From Euptelea pleiosperma (lineage: Eukaryota > Streptophyta > Magnoliopsida > Ranunculales > Eupteleaceae), in NCBI GenBank assembly GCA_035048495.1, contig CM068540.1, positions 12,136,829-12,200,828 of the forward strand: DNA of 64,000 bases. The letters are read 5' to 3'. The position numbers were made by a program, and so were the translations under genes. Below are positions 24,689 through 33,713 of the stretch, piece after piece. The first letter of the stretch is position 1, and each line of letters begins with the position of its first letter. The notes beneath the pieces are model-generated. The model was not told the DNA's origin and ran no database searches. It was given only the letters and a program-made list of their open reading frames with translations.

Positions 24689-27600
24689 CCAACTAATTCT
24701 TCCGCCTATAACTATAATGCACCGATGAGCTCGAGTCGCGAATTGGTGCCTCAGCTCCCATTAGCTGCTCCCCAACAGTCGGTCCCCAAACCCGGTATCG
24801 AGGACCTTCTAGCTCAACTCATTACTCAATCTATGCAACGCCTAAAGCAACAGCAACAGCAATCCATGCTTCGTCTAGAGCAACGTCTAGGTAACTTAGA
24901 AGCTGAGAAAGCTAAGGGGATCTTTCCTAGCCAACCCATTGCCAACCCTAAAGGAAATGCCAAAGGGGCAGTATATGAGATCGGATCCCAATCTCAAAGC
25001 CAGAATGAGAACTGTCAAGGGGAGGTGCAAGCTGTAACCACCCTACGATCTGGAAAAACTGTGGACATGGGAGTCCAACCACCGCCGGTGCCATCCCCAG
25101 CACCCATCACTCGTACAGAGGAAACTAGTACCAATCCTACCTCTGCTTCTTCTACCTCTGCACCAACATCAGATATCCCTGTGCAAAAATCTAAGGCTAA
25201 AGACAAATCCATTTGTCGAGTAAAGCCTCCCTTCCCGGACAGACTTGTCCAAGATAAGCGGGATCAGCAATTCTCTGAGATCTTAGATGTCTTTAAAGAT
25301 GTCCAGATCAATATCCCATTCTTTTCTGCTATCAAGCAAATCCCCTCTTATGCCAAATTCCTCAAGGACTTGTGCACAGTTAAGCGGCGTACGCATGTAC
25401 CCAAAGCTGCCTTCTTGGCTGAAAAAGCTACCGCGTTCATTCAACGCAATAGTGTGATCAAACACAAGGATCCAGGTAGCCCAACTGTCCAATGTGAAAT
25501 TGGAGACAACTTTAGCTGCACTGCCTTGCTAGATTTAGGGGCTAGCGTTAACCTCATACCATTCTCGGTATATCAGCAGTTAGGACTGAAAGATATGAAG
25601 CCTACCAATGTCACCCTGAAATTGGCTAATCAGTCCATCAAGATTCCAAGAGGAATCATTGAAGATGTCCTAGTAAAAGTCGCTGACTTTTATTATCCTG
25701 TGGACTTTATCATTCTAGACACCGAGACGTGTCAGGATAACCGCATTCCGGTCATCTTAGGCCATCCATTCCTTGCCACCGCGAACGCACACATCGGGTG
25801 CCGGGACGAAAACATGTCCATTGCTTTCGGTAACCTCAAAGCTGAGGTCAACATCTTTCGTTTAATGCAACAAGATGCCGATCGCGAAGTGACCGATGAA
25901 ATGTGTGCCGTTGAGAGTCTAATCCCGGACTCCACCGAAGATATTCTTAAGCAGTGTCTAGAACACTTTGGAGCTGACTTTGCAACAGAGTCAGCTATTT
26001 CTGATCTCAATGATCTTTTGGAGACTGCTCCCCTGATAGAGATCCCCGCTCCACTCATCGAGTTCGAGCCTCTGATAACCATGGCCAGAGAACCCATCCT
26101 TCCTTTACCTACTGAAGTCAAACCTCTTCAATCCGTGTCTTCTGTGACACCTATTTCTACTTCATCTGCTCCAATATTGGAGCTTAAGCCTCTTTCCACA
26201 GATCTTTCCTATGCCTATCTTGGTCCTAAGGAAACTTACCCTGTCATTATTGCATCCGCTTTATCTGAGAGTGAACGTAAGAAACTTCCCGAGCTGCTCA
26301 ACGAGCACAAATCTACGATAGGTTGGACTATAGATGATATTCGAGGCATAGACCCCTCGGTGTGCCAACATCACATCTATCTCGAGGATGAATCCAAAAC
26401 CTCGCGAGAACACCAGAGGAGGTTGAACCCCGTCTTGAAGGATGTAGTCCGGGATGAGGTCCTTAAACTGTTAGATGCGGGTATCATTTATCCCATCTCC
26501 GATAGCAAATGGGTGAGTCCTATTCATGTCGTCCCTAAAAAGGCAGGATTCACAGTTGTGGAAAATGAGAACAAGGAAATGGTAACCCAGCGCCTGAAGA
26601 AAGGGTGGAGAGTCTGCATCGATTACCGATGACTCAACACCAACACTAGGAAGGACCATTTTCCTTTACCCTTCATAGACCAAATGTTGGAGCGATTAGC
26701 AGGTCACTCCTATTACTGCTTCCTCGATGGTTACTCAGGGTATAATCAAATACCAATCGCCCCTGAGGATCACGAGAAGACAACCTTCACTTGTCCCTTT
26801 GGCACTTTTGCCTACAAGCGCATGCCCTTTGGCCTCTGCAATGCACCCGCGACCTTTCAAAGGTGTATGATGAGCATATTCTCTGACATGGTGGAAAAAT
26901 TCCTCGAAGTCTTTATGGATGACTTCTCAGTTTTTGGGTCATCCTTTGATGACTGTCTGAACCATCTAGGGCTTGTACTTCACCGCTGTCAGGACAAGCG
27001 ACTTGTCCTCAATTGGGAGAAATGCCACTTCATGGTGAAGAAGGGCATTGTTCTGGGACATGTCATTTCCCATCAGGGCATTGAGGTCGACAAAGCTAAA
27101 ATCGATATCATCTCGACCTTGCCCATTCCTAAGTCCGTGCGTGACATCCGATCCTTTTTGGGACACGGAGGATTCTATAGGCGATTCATCAAGGACTTCT
27201 CTCAAATCGCTCGACCTCTGTCCCATCTTCTGGCTAAAGATAGTCCTTTCGACTTTAATGCTGACTGTGTCAAGGCATTTGAGCGTCTCAAATCTGAGCT
27301 CACTACTGCGCCCATTATCCGTCCCCCGGACTGGACTCTACATTTCGAGGTAATGTGCGATGCTTCTGACTACGCGTTAGGCGCCGTTCTAGGGCAGAGA
27401 GTTGACAAAAGGTCACACGTGATCTACTACGCGAGCAAAACTCTTAACTCTGCCCAATGAATTACTCTACCACTGAGAAAGAACTCCTGGCGGTAGTCTT
27501 CGCCCTTGATAAATTCCGTCAGTACCTCTTAGCCACTAAGGTGGTTGTGTACACTGATCATGCAGCCCTTCGTTATCTCATGTCGAAAAAGGAAACCAAA

Positions 27601-28260
27601 CCTCGATTAATTCGATGGATTCTCTTACTGCAGGAATTCGACCTCGAGATTAAGGATAAGAAAGGAACTGAGAATGTAGTGGCTGATCACTTGTCTAGAC
27701 TGACTTTAGAGTCATCCTTCGACACCCAGCCCATCCCTGAAACCTTTCCAGACGAACAACTGTTCGCCATCTCTGTTAATCCTTGGTATGCTGACATTGT
27801 CAACTACCTTGTCACCGAAGAAATGCCTTCACACTGGTCAAAATAGGACAAAAGCCAATTCCTAGCAAGAGTTAAGTACTACTCTTGGGATGACCCTTAT
27901 TTGTATAAATACTGTCCTGACCAGATCATTCGTCTCTGTGTCCCTGAGTCAGACCAACTCAATATCTTGTCCTCGTGTCATAACCAACCTTGTGGTGGTC
28001 ATTTCAGTACTAAGAAAACTGCAGAAAAAATTCTGCAATGCGGATTCTACTGGCCTACACTATTTAAAGATGCCCATATCTACTGCAAAACCTGTCCTAA
28101 TTGCCAGCATCTAGGCCGCATCTCCCAGAGGAACATGATGCCCCTCACTCCCATCCAGGTCGATGAAATATTTGACATCTGGGGCATCGACTTCATGGGC
28201 CCCTTTCCCGTTTCCTATGGTTTTGAGTACATTCTCCTTGCGGTAGACTATGTATCCAAA
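24689..28260 (+). pseudogene. pol: Athila Pol (protease, RT, RNase H, partial integrase), decayed
   Basis: It resumes the gag codon phase at 24689; the first ATG is at 24725. It has the linker motif TTLRSGK (near 25040), RVKPPFPDRL (25212) and an aspartic protease active site DLGAS (25532). RT has WRVCIDYR, LDGYSGYNQI, MPFGLCNAPATFQ and the catalytic FMDD box (26912-26923). RNase H follows with [10 protein letters not shown] and [10 protein letters not shown]. The integrase zinc-binding region is at 27960-28110 and its first catalytic Asp in GIDFMGPFP (~28185). Lesions: TGA at 26630-26632 (CGA-to-TGA type), a one-base frameshift near 27457, TAG at 27844-27846 (CAG-to-TAG type). It is cut off at 28260 inside integrase, before the second catalytic Asp. 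Confidence 0.92.
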
Positions 28261-28830
28261 TGGGCAGCAACACACATCGCTTCCCAAGGTAGTTTTCTCT
28301 CACTATGGTCATAATCTTACCTCTTTCTCTCTCTTTTCCTCTCTCTAGACTCTTATTTTCACCTTCTCTCTCTACATTTTAGTTTTTTTTTTTTCTCTCT
28401 CTCTCTCTCTAGGTTTTACTGCTTTCCTATATTAATCCCTATTTGATTATTTTCATTAATTGGAGAACATTGTAATAGAATAAATTTATTTGAATAAATT
28501 TCAGTTTTCGATTAGTCTATGTTTCATCTTGAATATTTTGTGCATTTGGAAAAATTTCAATTTCACCAGGAATCTCTCATAAAAAAGAATATTTTAAATC
28601 CCGGATTCACCACTCTCTCCCCCACCATCATTCGCATCAATTTCTATGGAAAAATCTGTCATTTTATGTTCTTATTTGCGCTAATCCGACTAATCCCGAG
28701 TGCGGATCGACATCCGACACGAATCCCTATACAGATCTAAAATTTTGCAGGATTTAAGAATCGGATCAATTTACAAATATGTTGAAGTTAGGGTTTCCGT
28801 AACCAACGACGCGGAAAAATCCTATTTTCA
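28261..28830 (+). mobile_element. 3' LTR remnant of the Athila element
   Basis: Matches 18144-18724 of the 5' LTR with three substitutions outside a CT/T tract whose length differs. Homology starts exactly at TGGGCAG, where the integrase codons for Ser-Lys-Trp end. Integrase is therefore joined to the middle of the LTR by a deletion with a few bases of microhomology. It ends CCTATTTTCA at 28830. Confidence 0.9.
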
Positions 28831-28896
28831 CCTTTGGTAAGTATTTGAGGTACTTTCTCTCTCTTCTTCTCCTTTCTCTTTTTAGAATTCACCTCT
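28831..28896. repeat. 66-bp direct duplication flanking the Athila element, right copy
   Basis: Identical to 15524-15589. After it, the host solo LTR continues with CTCTCTAGAATTC, the bases that would have followed 15589 before the insertion. Confidence 0.9.
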
Positions 28897-29160
28897 CTCT
28901 CTAGAATTCTACTTTCTCTCTCTAAATCTCCCTTTTCTCTTATTTCTCTTTCTAAAACCCATTTTCTCTCTCTAGATGACATAGAAGGGACGTCTCATCC
29001 CTAAACCTGTGTCCAAACCCTCACTTTCTCTCTATAGAGTTAGTGACTTTTTCTCTCTACCTAGTTTCTCTCACTTTCTCTCTTTAGATGACATGGAAGG
29101 GACGTGACATCCCTAATCCCATGTTCTCTCTCTAGACTGAGATTTCTCTCTCTAAGTTCA
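28897..29160 (+). repeat. iterated TCTCTCTAG/pyrimidine tract downstream of splice donor
   Basis: Runs of (CT)3-4 followed by TAG or TAA recur every 20-40 bp here, at about 2215-2440 on the minus strand of the first solo LTR, and at 24140-24300. They follow a GGTAAGT(G/A) donor at the same relative place in each LTR. They resemble a series of polypyrimidine-AG acceptor sites. Confidence 0.6.
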
Positions 29161-30147
29161 TATTTTCTCTCACCAATTTCTCAGGCCGATCGCCTATTCA
29201 CTTGGCCGACTCCTTTCGACGAGTGAAAAGGTGAGCTTCTTAGGGCACATCATTGTACATTTGCCAATTCACATCTACCTTGTCGGCCGGTAAGAGTCGA
29301 TGTGGATTCCACGATTGAGCAGCATTCCATGAAATTTGGACGGTCCTCTTCTTGATCGGTAGCGCCCTTAGCTCCAAAGGTCATGGGATGATTCTCTGTC
29401 AAAACCCTTCTCCACGATTGAAGCATTCATCGAAGTCTTGGACGATCCTCTTCTTGATCGGTAGCGCCCTTAGCTCTGAGATTTCAATGGGCGTTTCTTT
29501 CCCTTACCTCTTCATCTCTCTACCCTTTACATGCTTTCTTACATGCTTTCTTTATTTCTGTTATTTTGATTTATGTACGCACTCTTTGATGATTAATGAA
29601 GTTGTTTTTGATATTTTGGTGTTCTGAATCTCAAATGAATGTTGTTTTTAAATCGACTCGCCCTTCTCATCTCTTCCACCATTCTCATTTCTCTCTGTAT
29701 ATTATTTGTCAGTTTTAATTCCTTATTGTGCTAACTCACACCGAGTGCGGATCGACATCCGACACGTACTGCTATACAAGTTACATTTTGCAGATAATCG
29801 GATTTTACAAATATTGTTGAAGTTAGGGTTTCCGAATTGACGACGCGGAAAAACCCTACTTTCAAAGACCGAAGCTGAAGAAAAGATTACGCTCTTGGCT
29901 TTGATCAAGAAGAGAACAAGCTCACAAGATGTGAATGGAAAATAAGCTTCTTGCTCTTCGAATAGACACTCTAATAAATATAAACTTTTCTTCTCTCTCT
30001 CTAAGATTGAGTCGCTCTGTATCTCTATGTGTGTTTAGAGAAGGCATTGAAGGGTTGTATTTAAAGAATTCCAAGACCCTGAGTTGTGTAGAACGTGGGA
30101 TAATGGAACCATGAATTTCGGATCTAAGAAAGACCAATTCTGTGCAT

Positions 30148-30495
30148 GGTCCAATCGATTGTACACTGGGTCCAATCGATTGGGGATAAGTTTCCAATCG
30201 ATTGGGCTCAATAAGATTTCTGTTCCTAAGGCACCAATCGATTACACAGGGTTCTCCAATCGATTTGACTCAGAAAAGTTTCTGTCCCGAAGGCTCCAAT
30301 CGATTTAAGTCTCCAATCGATTTGACTCAGACAAGTTTCAGTCTCGAAGACTCCAATCGATTTCACAGAGTCTCCAATCGATTGGGCTGAAATAAGTTTC
30401 TACTGCGTAGCTTCCAATCGATTACATAGAGTCTCCAATCGATTGGTCTATGTCCAATCGATTGGGGATAAGTGTCCAATCGATTGGACTATTCC
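30148..30495. repeat. array of 13 CCAATCGATT motifs in copia LTR
   Basis: Thirteen exact CCAATCGATT decamers occur within about 350 bp, six of them extended to the full palindrome CCAATCGATTGG. They are separated by semi-repeated spacers containing GTTTC(T/A)GT(C/T). It lies in the U3-like part of the nested solo copia LTR. The other LTR copies have the same array with more decay. Confidence 0.9.
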
Positions 30496-30822
30496 ATTAG
30501 TTAATTTTATTGACTTAGACTCGGGTCAGTCCAATGACTAAGTTTGACCATTATATTTTGTTCATTTTAACCAACTCCAATGCCCACTAAGTCACTTATC
30601 TTACTAATCGAGCGTACACGATCGTTAACTAACAAATCGGCAGTTACTTAGATGACTCCTGTCGTCAACCGTCTGATTCTTGCTGTCTCTGTCTTTTAGG
30701 CGAAGTATGCGTACCACGACATCTCCACACTACACTAGTGCTCGTAGGAACGGTTACAAGTATGTTTTTATGTCTCACGGAATCTTTGCCAAATTGAATA
30801 TGAAAATATTCCTTACACCTCC

Positions 30823-31582
30823 GTGATATATTTTCTTTTCATCATTTGGTCTAATCAAGATAGATAGTGGAATACAAACAAACAATCACACAAGACAAGA
30901 GATTTTTTACGTGGAAACCTTAGCCAAGGAAAAACCACGGGACCACGTCCAGACGAAAAGTATCACTAACTGAAAAGTTAAATGAAACAAAGGTTACCTA
31001 CGCAGCACCGTTGCAAATACAACTTCCAATCTTAGTTAAGGCCTACTGCCGATGCATTCACGTCCTCTGAATCAACGCAACGAATCCACGCGCGCCCTTC
31101 CAGCCAAGAAGCCTTGCCCACTTGTTCAGTTTGGTACACCCTAAACATATCGTCGATCGGCTGCTCCGATCTTAATTCTCAACACTCCAGCCTTTGCCGA
31201 AGGTAAATGATTCAGTACACCTTGAACCCTAGGTTGCTCAAAGGTGTTGAGTCACACTGGTACACTCAAGCTACTAGGTCGAATATATAAGTGGAAGACC
31301 TAAGTTGAGAAATGGATCAAGCACTTGGCTTCAATCAAGAAGAGGAACAACCTCACAAGATGTGAATTAGAAACAAGCTTATTGCTCTTCGAATGGACAC
31401 TCTAATAAATAAACCTTTTATTCTCTCTCTTGAAGTATTGAGTCACTCCGTGTCTCTTTGTGTATTTAGAGAAGGTATAGAAGGGTTGTATTTATAGAAT
31501 TCGTGACCCTGAGTTGTGTAGAATGTGGGAGAGTGGAACCAAGAATTTTGGATCTGAGAAAGACTGAAATAGTGCTAAGTCC
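30823..31582 (-). mobile_element. 5' LTR of minus-strand copia element, middle piece
   Basis: Continues 7895-8075 after the nested solo LTR: GTGATATATTTTC...GATAGTGGAATAC matches 720-1475 of the 3' LTR. It stops at GTGCTAAGTCC, where an oppositely oriented copia LTR starts at 31583. The start of this 5' LTR, about 600-700 bp, is not seen further right. Confidence 0.75.
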
Positions 31583-32430
31583 TGTATAGAATATTTTCAT
31601 ATTCAATTTGGCAAAGATTCCGTTTGACATAAAAACATTCTTGTAACCGTTCTTACGAGCACCAGTGTAGTGTAGAGATATCGTGGTATGCATACTTCGC
31701 TGACTACTTCAAGACTAGAAGACAGAGACATCAAGTATTAGACGGTTGATGACATGAGTCATTTGAGTAACTGCCCATTTGTCAGTTAAAGATTGTGTAC
31801 ACTCGATTAGGAAGGTAAGTGACTTAGTGGCCATAGGATTAGGTTTAAAATGAATAAAATATAATGGTCAAACCTAGTCATTGGACAGACCCGAGTCTGA
31901 GTCAAAGATATTGACTAATGGGAGAGTCCAATCGATTGGACAAGTTCCAATAGATTGGATATAGCCTAATCGATTGGAGGACTCTGTGTAATCGATTGGA
32001 AGCTACGAGGCAGAACAATATTTCAGCCCAATTGATTAGAAACTCTGTGAAATCGATTGGAGCCTTCGGGATAGAAACTTATTTGAGTCCAATCAATTGG
32101 AGACCTCTGTGTAATTGATTGGAGCCTACGGAACAGGAAACTTATTGAGGCCAATCGATTAGACACTTATACCCAATCGATTGGACATGGCCTAATCGAT
32201 TGGACCCAGAGTACAATCGATTGGACCTTGCACGAACTCAGTCTTTTCAGATCCAAATTTTTTGGTTTCATTATCCCACGTTCTACATGACTTAGGGTTA
32301 CAAATTCTATAAGTACAACCCTTTTATAACTTCTCTAAACACACACAGAGACACAGAGTGACTCAATCTTTCAAGAGAGAGAAGAAAATGTTTATTTATT
32401 AGAGTGTCCATTTGAAGAGCAATAAGTAAA
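31583..32430 (+). mobile_element. truncated copia LTR, plus orientation
   Basis: It starts TGTATAGAATATTTTCATAT and runs in sense orientation through the CCAATCGATTGG array (31926-32230) to the region complementary to GAATGGACACTCTAATAAAT (about 32393). It breaks off near 32430 at the junction with Athila sequence. AGTCC (31578-31582) would be one half of its target duplication; no partner is found. Confidence 0.75.
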
Positions 32431-33713
32431 GGGAGGAGGCTTAGCCTCCCTTAACGGTTTTAGAAACCGTGGATGAAGTGAGAGAAAAAGTCTCTCTCTC
32501 TCTCTCTCTCTCTCCTTAATTTTCCCAAAAAGGTGGGCTTTATGGGAGCGGGCTGAGCGTGAGCGGTCCTCTTGGGGCCGTGGTTTATGGGTCGTTTGGC
32601 CATAAGGTTGATTGACCACAGGCCAAGAGATGATGCCACGTGTCGGCCAGTGGTTGGCCAAATGGAAACGCTAAAAAATGTGGGCCCAGAGTGCATCGGC
32701 CATGGGCCAGAAGGTAGGTGAGTAGGATAGTGGGCCACTGGGCTCGATGGATGTGGACCTCTTACGAGGCTGCGGGTTAGGGTGCGTTTGGTTGCCAGGG
32801 GAGAAAAATGCATTTTTCCCTCGAAATATCAATCAATGAATAATGCATTTTTCTTTCCTCGGAGATCGAGCTCTGCTCTCTCTCATCTACAATCAACCAT
32901 AGGATCAACCGAGTTCTAGAGATTGAGATTTTACAATGGAGATCGGGTGGGTGATAGGATGGATGATCGAATGATCTGAGGCACGATTGGATGGTCGGAT
33001 GCATAGAATTGATAGATTAGATGGCGATCTATAGAGATCCAACGGCCCGATGGAAGATCCAACGGTCAGAAAGCTAAGGGAGATGAGACAGAGCCAATGG
33101 GCAGGAGTTCTGGGGTTAGGTCAATAGATTCGAGGACCGAGAGATGAAGAGAGAGAGAATAAGGAGAGATGAGAGAGAAAATATCAGAAAAAGTATTGGC
33201 AGTCTGGAACCCTGGTCTTCACTGTGACCATCCTCACGCTTCTCCAGTAGAGTAGACTATCATTCCTTGCTGACTCATTTGGCTTTAAACGCTTTGGTCC
33301 ATCTCTTGGTCATTGGCTCTCCTGCTCTCTTCGTTCTTTGGGCCGACTTTTTTGGTCCTCTTATTCAGCCCATATTTGGCCCATATCTTCTAGTCATAGC
33401 ATATGGGCTCTTTAAGCTTTGATAATGGGCTTTCCTGATCGATGTGGGCTCGTAAGTCTCGAGAATTGTCCCATCGGGGTTTCCTGCGACAGAAGAAGCA
33501 CGTAATGAGACTTTATCAGAACGACTCAATGTCTAGACTTCCGAAAATGTGTTTAATGCATGCAAATATACCATTTCGTCCAGAAAAGTGTGTTCTACGC
33601 AACAAAAGAGACTCTTACGTAGAAAAGTGGATAATTAGAGTAGTTTTACGTAGGAGAGTGTGATAACACTTAGAAGATAACAGTGGAAAATATGCACTTT
33701 CAAGGGAATATCA
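32431..33713 (-). mobile_element. truncated Athila LTR (start part), minus strand
   Basis: Read on the minus strand it begins TGATATTCCCTTGAAAGTGC at 33713 and follows the Athila LTR for about 1.3 kb. That includes the decayed tRNA-like module (33190-33260) and the ATCCAACGG-type repeats near 33030-33065. It ends without an LTR terminus at the copia junction near 32430, so the 3' part is missing. Confidence 0.75.

Larger units (their letters stand above)
15590..28830 (+). mobile_element. Athila-type Ty3/gypsy retrotransposon, defective, with nested solo LTR
   Basis: Order: 5' LTR (15590-18724), tRNA-Asp-type PBS (18727), long leader, gag (20503-21804), nested solo LTR (21805-24683), protease, RT, RNase H and the first half of integrase (24689-28260), then the last 570 bp of the 3' LTR (28261-28830). 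The rest of integrase, any env-like region, the PPT and the first ~2.55 kb of the 3' LTR are deleted. The surviving 570 bp of 3' LTR differ from the 5' LTR by three substitutions plus a microsatellite change, so insertion or gene conversion was recent. There is no 5-bp target duplication; a 66-bp duplication flanks it instead. Confidence 0.92.
8729..29864 (+). mobile_element. solo Athila LTR (TSD AAGAC), split by two later insertions
   Basis: It begins TGATATTCGCTTAAAAGTGC at 8729 and ends CCCTACTTTCA at 29864, with the exact duplication AAGAC at 8724-8728 and 29865-29869. Its own sequence is three blocks: 8729-9973, 14031-15589 and 28897-29864, about 3.77 kb. The last block holds the family landmark GAGTGCGGATCGACATCCG (about 29740). 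The gaps hold the solo LTR 9974-14025 and the Athila element 15590-28830. Confidence 0.9.
8076..30817 (-). mobile_element. solo copia LTR nested in a copia LTR (TSD CCTCC), itself interrupted
   Basis: The outer ends are TGAAATTTCACC (8076, LTR 3' end on the minus strand) and ATATTCCTTACA (30817, LTR start). Exact 5-bp duplications CCTCC lie at 8071-8075 and 30818-30822. The LTR's own sequence is 8076-8728 plus 29870-30817, about 1.6 kb, like the 3' LTR at 538-4943. Everything between is a later Athila solo LTR with its own insertions. No copia internal sequence is left, so this is a solo LTR. Confidence 0.85.

Noticed and set aside
18413..28740. Two identical 73-residue frames (18413-18634 and 28519-28740)
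   Set aside because: Identical because they are the two LTR ends of one element; there is no sign of coding selection.
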